From positions 1-64,000 of the forward strand of contig NZ_QVLR01000094.1 in NCBI RefSeq assembly GCF_014822185.1: DNA of 64,000 bases, written 5' to 3'. The DNA is from Azoarcus sp. Aa7 (GTDB lineage: Bacteria > Pseudomonadota > Gammaproteobacteria > Burkholderiales > Rhodocyclaceae). Positions within the stretch are counted from its first letter, which is position 1, and every line of letters starts with the position of its first letter. Position numbers and translations under genes: made by a program. The notes below the pieces were generated by a model that saw nothing but the letters and a program-made list of their open reading frames with translations, was not told where the DNA came from and made no database searches. Below, piece by piece: positions 35,316 to 43,314 of the stretch.

Positions 35316-37393
35316 AGACGGGCTCCCTCGCGCGGCTGGTGTCAGCCCTCGTGGCTGTTCTGGTCCCTATCCTGTTCCTCTTCCCGTCCGCTGCCGGTGC
35401 GGCACCCCCGACCCTGGATCTCGCGATCGAACTCGATCCCGCCACGCGCCGCCTCGTGGTGCAAGCCGACCTATCGCCAGCCTCCCGCGATTTCCGTTTC
35501 GAGCTGCACGAGGCACTGGAAGTGACCGCTGCCACGGCGGACGGCAAACCCGTGGCGGTCCGCCCAACGGGCCGCCGCGGTTTCATCCGCACCTGGCTCG
35601 TAGCACTGCCTCCCGCCGCCGACCGGCTGCATCTCGAATATGCCGGCACCCTGCCCGCCCTGGACCGCACGCTCGATCATCGCGACGTGCTGCAAGGCCT
35701 GTCGCCTGTGGCCTCGGCGGAAGGGAGCTTCCTGCCGTCCGGAAGCGGGTGGTATCCGCGGCCAGCAGCGCTGTTCGCATACCGGGTGACACTGACCGTG
35801 CCGGGGGATCAGCGGGCGCTGGTGCCTGGACGGCTGCAGTCCGAGGAAATTCCTGCCGACGGGTCGGGCCACGGGTCGGGCCCCGGGTCTGACCACTACC
35901 GGGCGCGCATCGAATTCGCGCAGCCCGCCGAGGGCATCGACCTCATGGCGGGCCCCTGGGTCGTCCGCGAGCGGATGATGCCGCGGGCGTCGGCGGAGCC
36001 CGTGCGCCTGCGCACCTACTTCTTCCGCGATCTGGAAGCCATTCCCGGCCTTGCCGATGGCTACTTGGACGACACCCGCCGCTACCTCGAACGCTACGAG
36101 GCGGAGATCGGCACCTATCCGTTCGCCGAATTCTCGGTGGTAGCGAGCCCCCTGCCCACCGGCTTCGGCATGCCAACGCTGACCTACCTCGGCGCCGACG
36201 TGCTGAAACTGCCGTTCATCCGCGCCACCTCGCTCGGACATGAGGTACTGCACAACTGGTGGGGCAACGGCGTGTACGTCGATTATGCTCGCGGCAACTG
36301 GTCGGAGGGACTGACCACCTTCATGGCGGACTACGCCTACAAGGAATCGGAGTCCGCCGAGGCGGCGCGCGCGATGCGGCTGGGATGGCTGCGCGATTTC
36401 GCCGCCGTGCCCGCTGGCGATCAGCAGTCGCTGGCCGATTTCCGCTCCCGCACTCACGGCGCCGCCGCGGCGGTGGGTTACGGCAAGGCGGCGATGCTGT
36501 TCGTGATGCTCCGCGACGCCATCGGCGAGGATGCCTTCCGCAGTGGCATCCGTGCATTCTGGCAAACACAGAAGTTCCGCACTGCGTCCTGGAAAGACCT
36601 TCGGGCGGCCTTCGAACGCGCCTCGGGCCGGCCTCTGGATGCCTTCTTCGAACAATGGGTCGGCCGTGCGGGTGGCCCTGCGGTCACGATCACCGCAGCC
36701 GATGCCCGCCGCACGGCGGGGGGCGCGCGACTGACGCTCACCGTGAAGCAGAACGCCCCCGCCTATGCCCTGCACCTCCCGGTGCAGCTTGTCTTCCCGG
36801 ACCGTGAGGAGATGCGCTGGATCGACGTCGAGCCGGAGCGCGAGGCGGTTACGATGGATGTGGGGGCGATGCCCACAGGCGTGCGCCTGGACCCCGAGCT
36901 GCAGGTCTGGCGCATGCTCGGGCAGGAACAGTTGCCGCCCATCCTGCGGCAGTGGATCATCGCCCGCGCTCCATATCTGGCGCAGGCCTCCGCTGCGCCA
37001 GAAGTGCGCGAAGCCGCCGTCGCACTGGCCCAGCGCCTGTTCGAGGTTAAGCCGCAGCCTCTCGCGTTGGGCGACATGAGCAAGGCAAGCGAGCCGGTGC
37101 TGCTGGCGGGTCTGCACGCGGACGTGGATGCGGCGCTGAAGCAGGCCCACCTGCCGCCGCGGCCCGAGCGTCTGGCTGGTCGCGGCAGCGCCCAGGTATG
37201 GACTGTCCCGGTCCCGGACGGCGCGCCGGTGGCGGTGGTTTCGGCGCGGGACGTGGAATCACTGCGGGCACTGCTGCGTCCTCTGCCTCACTATGGCGCC
37301 CAGAGCTGGCTGGTGTTCGAGGATGCGCGGCTCGTCGAGCGCGGCGTATGGCCCGCTCCCGCCCGACTCATTCCAGTGTGGCACACGCCGTAA
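35312..37393 (+). CDS. M1 family metallopeptidase (exported)
   Basis: 693-residue aminopeptidase N-like protein. GTG start at 35312, coupled to the upstream stop; signal peptide in the first ~31 residues (LVSALVAVLVPILFLFPSAA then GAAPP). The zinc site is plain: SLGHEVLHNWWGNGVY (HExxH) followed 18 residues later by the Glu ligand in NWSEGLTTFMADYAYKE. The GAMEN-type exopeptidase motif is changed to TGFGMPTLTY. The C-terminal third is beta-sandwich-like (WIDVEPEREAVTMDVG). Location is probably periplasmic. With its ChaN/PDZ partner it forms a two-gene unit flanked by the 61-bp repeats. Confidence 0.92.
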   Translation: MKTGSLARLVSALVAVLVPILFLFPSAAGAAPPTLDLAIELDPATRRLVVQADLSPASRDFRFELHEALEVTAATADGKPVAVRPTGRRGFIRTWLVALPPAADRLHLEYAGTLPALDRTLDHRDVLQGLSPVASAEGSFLPSGSGWYPRPAALFAYRVTLTVPGDQRALVPGRLQSEEIPADGSGHGSGPGSDHYRARIEFAQPAEGIDLMAGPWVVRERMMPRASAEPVRLRTYFFRDLEAIPGLADGYLDDTRRYLERYEAEIGTYPFAEFSVVASPLPTGFGMPTLTYLGADVLKLPFIRATSLGHEVLHNWWGNGVYVDYARGNWSEGLTTFMADYAYKESESAEAARAMRLGWLRDFAAVPAGDQQSLADFRSRTHGAAAAVGYGKAAMLFVMLRDAIGEDAFRSGIRAFWQTQKFRTASWKDLRAAFERASGRPLDAFFEQWVGRAGGPAVTITAADARRTAGGARLTLTVKQNAPAYALHLPVQLVFPDREEMRWIDVEPEREAVTMDVGAMPTGVRLDPELQVWRMLGQEQLPPILRQWIIARAPYLAQASAAPEVREAAVALAQRLFEVKPQPLALGDMSKASEPVLLAGLHADVDAALKQAHLPPRPERLAGRGSAQVWTVPVPDGAPVAVVSARDVESLRALLRPLPHYGAQSWLVFEDARLVERGVWPAPARLIPVWHTP

Positions 37394-37405
37394 CGCGTTT
37401 CGTTG

Positions 37406-37531
37406 CAGGTCATCCGCGAACTCGACACCGAGCACGGCATGACGATCCTCCTCGGCGAGCAGAACGTCCACCACGCCGTGCGCGCCGCCCACCGCGGCGA
37501 CGTGCTGCAGCACGGGCAAATCGTGCGGCAC
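37406..37531 (+). pseudogene. Remnant of a LivF-type ABC ATPase (C-terminal fragment)
   Basis: A stretch translating as VIRELDTEHGMTILLGEQNV and continuing HHAVRAAHRGDVLQHGQIV matches the end of branched-chain amino acid transporter ATPase LivF (around the H-loop, usually LLVEQN). Walker A, signature and Walker B are all absent and unrelated sequence follows. It begins 12 bp after the M1 peptidase stop and lies just before the defence island, so it looks like a leftover of the ancestral locus. The remaining ~360 bp to 37890 hold repeat copy B and no gene. Confidence 0.6.
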
Positions 37532-37563
37532 TGCACTTGGTGGCTGGGGCAGCCGGTGCTGTC

Positions 37564-37624
37564 TACCGCGCCAATCGGCGGGCTTCACACGCATGACGCG
37601 GTCGCATCGCGGCAAGTGGGGCTC
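37564..37624. repeat. 61-bp degenerate direct repeat, copy B
   Basis: Second copy of the element at 33960-34020, same orientation, about 72% identical by hand alignment. Located between the LivF remnant and the start of the defence island. Confidence 0.65.
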
Positions 37625-37890
37625 CCGCCGTGCTTGTATGGCGTAGCCCGGGCTCCCCCCGCCCCAAATCCGCCGCTCAGCTTGGCTGCTCAAGGACAGT
37701 AGGTCGGCCTGAGGGGACGGCCAAGCGCCTCAGGCTGAACGGCAATACTGCGCAATAGAGCGGCCGCTGATTTGATTCTTTCCTTCCGCTTTCTGAAGCG
37801 AGATTGAAACTACCGCAGCATGTGAACCTGACTTGGCAAGGCAGAGCCAAATGCAGTACATTTGCGTCACACCAATGACGAGACTCTGCC

Positions 37891-38091
37891 ATGTCACGCC
37901 TGAAGGACGAAACTCTCTCCATTCGCACCTCTGCCGAGATCAAGCAACTGCTGCGTTTGGCTGCTGAGCGCGAGCGGCGATCCGTGGCGTCGATGATCGA
38001 AATTCTCGTGCTTGAGTACGCACGGACACATGACTTGAAGCCAACAACGAATCAAGTGCCGAGCGAGACGCACGACAAGACTCGTGCGTAG
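37891..38091 (+). CDS. Small ribbon-helix-helix-like protein upstream of mod
   Basis: 66-residue basic protein: KDETLSIRTSAEIKQLLRLA followed by ERERRSVASMIEILVLEYAR has the strand-helix-helix spacing of Arc/MetJ (RHH) regulators or antitoxin-like DNA binders. The ATG at 37891 is preceded by GAGACTCTGCC (weak site). It lies 68 bp before the mod start on the same strand. A small DNA-binding protein placed first in a restriction operon would suit a controller role, but no target site is recognisable. It could also be an orphan antitoxin. Confidence 0.65.
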   Translation: MSRLKDETLSIRTSAEIKQLLRLAAERERRSVASMIEILVLEYARTHDLKPTTNQVPSETHDKTRA

Positions 38092-38159
38092 CTCCCTGCA
38101 TTCTTACCAGTTTCGGCCTTCCCATGACACCCCAACGAAGGCCGAGCGGAGGTTAACTT

Positions 38160-40727
38160 TTGTCTGCCATCCATGACCTGATCGCCCAAATCAGCGATCC
38201 CCGCCTGCGCGAGCGCTTGGCTGCCGAGTGGGCCAACGCCGCCAAAGACAAAAAGTTCGGACTGGTGTTTGAAGACCACTTGCCCGAATTGCTGCCGCTG
38301 CACGGCGCCAAGCCCCGCAAGGGCGACCTGGTGTGCCGCCGGCAAGGTGCGCTCAAAGACGTTTGGCAAGTCAAGTCGCTGCACGCGGGCATCGCCACGT
38401 GCGTCAAGCCCAGCAACGATGCCCACCCCAGCGAACCGAGTCGAGCCAATTCAGGCGCCGCCGCCGAGCCGGTGCAATTTCCGGTGGACGAACTGCTGGT
38501 CGTGCGTGAGTTTGGCGAGCCGATCTTCCCGGCCCTGGTGCCGGTGGATGCGGTGGCCAACGGCCCGGCCGATGCGCCTTGGCACACGCTGATCGAGGCC
38601 GACAACTACCACGCGCTGCAACTGCTGGACTACCTGTATGCCGGTCAGGTGGATTGCATCTATATCGACCCCCCCTACAACACGGGCGCGCGCGACTGGA
38701 AATACAACAACGATTACGTGGACGGCAACGATGGCTGGCGGCACAGCAAGTGGCTGGCTTTCATGGAGCGCCGCCTTGTCCTTGCCAGGCGTTTGCTGAA
38801 TCCGGACAACTCTGTGCTCGTCGTGACGATTGACGAAAAAGAATACCTGCACCTGGGGATGCTTCTCGAACAGATTTTTCCTGACGCGCGTATGCAGATG
38901 GTCACAATCGTCATCAATGCGCCTGGTCAGACGAGAAAGCAGCAGCTTGCTCGGGTCGAGGAATACGCATACTTCCTGTTCTTCGGCTCTGCGGAACCCC
39001 CTCTGGTGGCAGATGACCTGCTGAATGACAAGCCCTCACACAATCCAAGCACAGTGCGATGGGAGTCGTTGCTTCGAAGTGGGACCAACTCTCGTCGCGT
39101 AGATCGCCCTGCACTCTTTTACCCCGTCTACATTTGTCCGGAGTCTCGTGAGTTAGTTGGCGCTGGAGATTCAAAGCCACTTGGCACCCCGCGAACTGAA
39201 TGGCAAGTGCCCGACGGTGCTACTGCAGTCTGGCCCCTAAAGAGCGATGGATCGGAGGGCAACTGGCGTGCGTCACCGGAGTATCTTCGCCAACTCGCCA
39301 GGAAGGGATTTGTACGTGTTGGAGAGTATCGGCCTGACGAGGGTAGAGGAACGATTTGGTATCTCGGCAAGTCAGCAATACAGAAGATCGAAACGGGAGA
39401 AATACTGATCTCAGGGCGAGACGCTCAGGGTGTTGTTATCGTCACCCCGAATCCTGAGGTCGCGCACGGCCGTAAGACGGTCGCGAAGACGGTCTGGAAC
39501 CGCTCCTCGCACCACGCCGGTTGGCATGGGACGAACTTGGTCGGGGCTCTGCTGCCGGGAAAAACCTTCCCCTTTCCAAAATCTTTGTATTCCGTCGTGG
39601 ATGCCTTGCGGCTGACTGTTGGCCAAAAGCGGAACGGGCTAATACTCGACTTCTTCGCCGGCAGCGGCACCACGCTCAATGCCGTCAACCTGCTCAACGC
39701 CACCGACGGCGGCCAGCGACGCTGCATCCTGGTTACCAACAACGAGGTGTCCGCCGATGAAGCAGCGACCCTGAGCGCGCGAGGTCTGCAACCCGGTGAT
39801 GCCGAGTGGGAAGTGCAAGGCATTTGTCGCTCGGTGACCTGGCCGCGCAGCAAGTTCACCGTTCTTGGGCATCGCGACGACGGCTCCGTGCTGACTGGGG
39901 AGTACCTGACTGGCAAGACGGTGGAGCGAGAAAAAGCACGCAGTTTCACGCAGATCGGCTTTGTCGATCCAGCCCAGCTCGATACACCCGCCAAGAAAAA
40001 ACAGGTGGTGGCGCTGATCGACGGCCTGCCGCAAACGCTGGTGAAAGACCCGTGCCCCTTCATCGTGTCGGAAGATCACAAGGCGAGCGTCCTCTTCGAT
40101 CCGGCTGCGGCCGAGGACTGGCTGGAGGCGCTGGACGGGCAGGAGCACATCACCGACTTCTATATCGTCACGCCTACCAAGAGGCTGTTTGATGCGTTGA
40201 AGGTGCAGGTGGTGGAACTGCTCGGGCCGCTCTTGGTGCCGGAGGAAGAAAAGCGCCCCATGGGCGAGGGCTTCGCCGCCAATTTGGCGTACTTCAAGCT
40301 GGACTTTCTCGAGAAGGAGCACGTCTCGCTGCGGCGCGCCTTCCGCGAAATCCTCCCGCTGCTCTGGTTGAAGGCTGGGGCTGTGGGGCCACGGGCGGAA
40401 TTGAAGCACGGGGAACCCGAGCCAGCCCTGTTTGCTCCGGAGGCTAATAATTTCATGGTGCTGCTCGATGAAACCCGCATGGGCCGTTTGCTGAAAACGC
40501 TGGACGGCCGCACCGGTTTGTCGCACGTGTTCATCGTCACCGATGCTGACGAGTCCTTCAAAACCATGGCGCAGGACGTGCGCGAGGTGGCCGGCAAGGC
40601 CAACCCCGGCCTCCAGGTGGTGCAGCTTTACCGCGATTACCTGCTCAATTTCATGATCAACAAGAACCAGGACAGCGCTGCCGGTCCGGCTGGCATCGCT
40701 TTGGGTGCCAAGGGAGCGCCGGCATGA
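38160..40727 (+). CDS. mod: Type III-like site-specific DNA methyltransferase (Mod)
   Basis: 855-residue adenine-specific methyltransferase. Catalytic DPPYNTG at residues 170-176 precedes the SAM motif DFFAGSGTTLNAVNLLN near ~498, the beta-class order used by type III Mod. Between them (residues ~240-490) lies the variable target-recognition region, which is visibly less GC-rich than the flanks. The C-terminus (residues ~620-855) is an extra domain. Start: a TTG at 38160 with CGGAGG 8 bases upstream; no ATG nearby gives the conserved N-terminus. Its stop overlaps the res start by 4 bp. It would protect host DNA and give the Res protein its specificity. Confidence 0.9.
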   Translation: MSAIHDLIAQISDPRLRERLAAEWANAAKDKKFGLVFEDHLPELLPLHGAKPRKGDLVCRRQGALKDVWQVKSLHAGIATCVKPSNDAHPSEPSRANSGAAAEPVQFPVDELLVVREFGEPIFPALVPVDAVANGPADAPWHTLIEADNYHALQLLDYLYAGQVDCIYIDPPYNTGARDWKYNNDYVDGNDGWRHSKWLAFMERRLVLARRLLNPDNSVLVVTIDEKEYLHLGMLLEQIFPDARMQMVTIVINAPGQTRKQQLARVEEYAYFLFFGSAEPPLVADDLLNDKPSHNPSTVRWESLLRSGTNSRRVDRPALFYPVYICPESRELVGAGDSKPLGTPRTEWQVPDGATAVWPLKSDGSEGNWRASPEYLRQLARKGFVRVGEYRPDEGRGTIWYLGKSAIQKIETGEILISGRDAQGVVIVTPNPEVAHGRKTVAKTVWNRSSHHAGWHGTNLVGALLPGKTFPFPKSLYSVVDALRLTVGQKRNGLILDFFAGSGTTLNAVNLLNATDGGQRRCILVTNNEVSADEAATLSARGLQPGDAEWEVQGICRSVTWPRSKFTVLGHRDDGSVLTGEYLTGKTVEREKARSFTQIGFVDPAQLDTPAKKKQVVALIDGLPQTLVKDPCPFIVSEDHKASVLFDPAAAEDWLEALDGQEHITDFYIVTPTKRLFDALKVQVVELLGPLLVPEEEKRPMGEGFAANLAYFKLDFLEKEHVSLRRAFREILPLLWLKAGAVGPRAELKHGEPEPALFAPEANNFMVLLDETRMGRLLKTLDGRTGLSHVFIVTDADESFKTMAQDVREVAGKANPGLQVVQLYRDYLLNFMINKNQDSAAGPAGIALGAKGAPA

Positions 40728-43240
40728 AGGTCACGCTGTTCGATTTTCAGAAAGATGCGCTGAACGATTTGCGCAAGGCTTTGGCGAAGGCGCGCCAGGG
40801 TGCGTCGTCGGACGATCAGCACGTGGTTTCCTTTTCGGCAGCCACGGGCAGCGGCAAGACAATCATGATGACGGCGCTGTTCGAGGCCATTCTGGACGAG
40901 CCCGACGATCAACTGGCTTGGCCGCTGGACTGGGCACCGCAGCCCGATGCGGTGATCCTGTGGGTGTCGGACATGCCTGAGCTCAACGAGCAGACCAAGC
41001 TCAAGATCGAGAGCAAGTCCGACAAGGTGTACCGGGTCAACCAGCTCATCACCATCGATGCCCATTTCGATGCACCCCGACTGGATGGCGGGCGCATCTA
41101 CTTCATCAACACGCAGAAGCTCGCTGTCAATCAGCCACTGACCAACCGGGGGGATGGCCGGCAACACCTGATCTGGGAAACGCTGACCAACACTGCGCGG
41201 GCGATACCGGATCGTTTTTATGTGGTAATTGACGAGGCGCACCGGGGCATGACCTCGGGCAAGAGTGCGCAAGCGGCCCAGACCTTGATGCAGCGCTTCT
41301 TGCTGGGCTACCCCGAGGTTGGCCTCGTCAAGATGCCGATGGTGATTGGCGTGTCGGCTACGCCCAAGCGCTTTCTGGATCTAATCGCAAATGCCGAGCA
41401 CACGGTGACCACGCACAAGGTGGCCGTGCCGGCTGAGGAGGTACGCAAGTCCGGTCTGCTGAAAGATCGCATCCTGATCCATCACCCCGAGGCGGCCACT
41501 ACCGCCGAGATGGCCTTGCTGGAAGAAGCAGCTCGACGCTGGGGACAGCTGACGCAGGCTTGGGGCGCTTATTGCACGGACGAGAAAGAGCAAACCGTTT
41601 GGCCGGTACTGGTGGTGCAGGTGGAGAACGGCAGTGATCGGCTGCTCACCAAGACCGATCTCGGCGCGGCCCTAACGGTGATCGAGAGCGCCATCGGTCG
41701 GCGCCTGAACGAAGGCGAAGTAGCGCACGCGATGCACGACACGGGCGACCTGGATGTGGGTGGACGCCGCGTGCGCAAGGTGGAGGCATCGCGCATCGAT
41801 GCCGACAAGAACATCGGCGTGGTGTTCTTCAAGACAAGCCTGTCAACCGGCTGGGACTGCCCGCGTGCGGAAGTGATGATGTCATTCCGCCGTGCGGAGG
41901 ACCACACCTACATCGCGCAATTGCTGGGCCGGATGGTGCGCACGCCGCTGGCGCGTCGCATCGAGAAAGATGCCGCTTTGAACGATGTGCATCTGTTCCT
42001 GCCTTATTTCGATACGGGCGCTGTGGAAAGTGTGGTGGCTTCGCTGCACAACGCGGAGGATGTGCCACCGGCCGAAACGGGGTCCAGCCGCAACTTGGTG
42101 GTGCTGAAACGGCGCGAGGGCACCGACGACATCTTCACCGCGCTGGATGATGTGGTGACCTACCGCGTCAATGCAGCCCGTGCCCAAAGCCCGCTGCGGC
42201 GGTTCATGGCAATTTCGCGTAGCCTCACCATCGACGCTATCGATGAGGACACCTGGGATGCGGCCAAGCGCCAGATCGTCGAGTGGATGGGGCAGCGCAT
42301 TGCCGCGATCAAAGCGGCAGGCCAGTTCGATGCGGCAGCCAAGGCAATCACCCAGGTTGGCTTGCGCACGCTGGCAGTCAACAACGGCACGGGTGTGGCG
42401 GAGCCTACAGCGGACTATCACATCGATGCCTCCGATGTGGACATCGACCGCCTGTTTGAGGAGGCCGGCCGAGCCTTCAGCCACGGACTGCAAATGGAGT
42501 ACTGGCGCGCCCACGCTGACCGCGACGCACTGGAGGTGAAGGTCGAGGCAATTGTCCTGGCGCGCAATGCGGCAGAAATGGCCGTATTGGAATCCATGGC
42601 GGAGGCAGCCTTCGATTCCCTCTACGACGAGCACAAGAAAGCCATCTACAAACTCAAGGAGCAGCGGCGCGTCAACTACGAGAAGCTGCGCCTGGCAACA
42701 GCCACGCCCAACGAAGTGCCATGGCACTTGCCGGCGTCCATCGACTTCAAGCGCCTGCCGACCGATCCGCTGTGGGATCGCCACCTCTACGTGGAAAAAA
42801 ATGGTCAATTCCGTGCCGAGCTGGGCAATTGGGAAGCCGGTGTGTTGAAGGAGGAGTTGGCTAAACCCGAGGTGGTTGGCTGGTTGCGCAATCTGGATCG
42901 CAAGCAGTGGTCGCTGGAGATTCCTTATGAAACGGGGGGCAAGATCGTGCCCATGTTCCCCGACCTGGTTGTGGTGCGAAAGAGCGGAGCTGATTTCATC
43001 ATCGACATTCTGGAGCCGCATCGTCCAGATCTGGACGATAACTTTGAAAAGGCGGTGGGGTTGGCAAAGTTTGCGGAGAAGCATGGCGGTCTGTTTGGGC
43101 GCATTCAACTGATTCGAAAGCAATCTTTTGCAGGCGGTGAGCATTTCGCCCGGCTGGAGATCAATCAGGCTGCTGCGATCAAAAAGCTGCTGCTGATCAC
43201 CGGAAATCCGCAACTGAACCAATTGTTTGTCAATGTTTGA
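40724..43240 (+). CDS. res: Type III-like restriction helicase-nuclease subunit (Res)
   Basis: 838-residue superfamily 2 helicase. Walker A (SFSAATGSGKTIMMTALFEA, residues ~37-56) and Walker B DEAH (VVIDEAHRGM, ~167) are present, then motif III VIGVSATPKRF and motif VI-like QLLGRMVRTPLARR. The C-terminal part has FPDLVVVRKSGADFIIDILE followed by PHRPDLDDNFEKA, a possible PD-(D/E)xK-type nuclease core, but the canonical Lys is not obvious. Shorter than classical Res (~970). Translationally coupled to mod, so the two form a restriction-modification system. Nuclease motif assignment is the weak point. Confidence 0.88.
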   Translation: MKVTLFDFQKDALNDLRKALAKARQGASSDDQHVVSFSAATGSGKTIMMTALFEAILDEPDDQLAWPLDWAPQPDAVILWVSDMPELNEQTKLKIESKSDKVYRVNQLITIDAHFDAPRLDGGRIYFINTQKLAVNQPLTNRGDGRQHLIWETLTNTARAIPDRFYVVIDEAHRGMTSGKSAQAAQTLMQRFLLGYPEVGLVKMPMVIGVSATPKRFLDLIANAEHTVTTHKVAVPAEEVRKSGLLKDRILIHHPEAATTAEMALLEEAARRWGQLTQAWGAYCTDEKEQTVWPVLVVQVENGSDRLLTKTDLGAALTVIESAIGRRLNEGEVAHAMHDTGDLDVGGRRVRKVEASRIDADKNIGVVFFKTSLSTGWDCPRAEVMMSFRRAEDHTYIAQLLGRMVRTPLARRIEKDAALNDVHLFLPYFDTGAVESVVASLHNAEDVPPAETGSSRNLVVLKRREGTDDIFTALDDVVTYRVNAARAQSPLRRFMAISRSLTIDAIDEDTWDAAKRQIVEWMGQRIAAIKAAGQFDAAAKAITQVGLRTLAVNNGTGVAEPTADYHIDASDVDIDRLFEEAGRAFSHGLQMEYWRAHADRDALEVKVEAIVLARNAAEMAVLESMAEAAFDSLYDEHKKAIYKLKEQRRVNYEKLRLATATPNEVPWHLPASIDFKRLPTDPLWDRHLYVEKNGQFRAELGNWEAGVLKEELAKPEVVGWLRNLDRKQWSLEIPYETGGKIVPMFPDLVVVRKSGADFIIDILEPHRPDLDDNFEKAVGLAKFAEKHGGLFGRIQLIRKQSFAGGEHFARLEINQAAAIKKLLLITGNPQLNQLFVNV

Positions 43241-43314
43241 AAACAACTGCTTGATTCTGAGCCTTCTGCTGACAAAGGCTGTGAAGGCTCTGCGTAGCTC
43301 GACGGAGGATTTTT

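Noticed and set aside
40724-43240. Classification of Res as a plain helicase unrelated to restriction
   Set aside because: The 4-bp overlap with a beta-class mod gene and the helicase motif order favour a type III-like Res, although the nuclease Lys is not certain.
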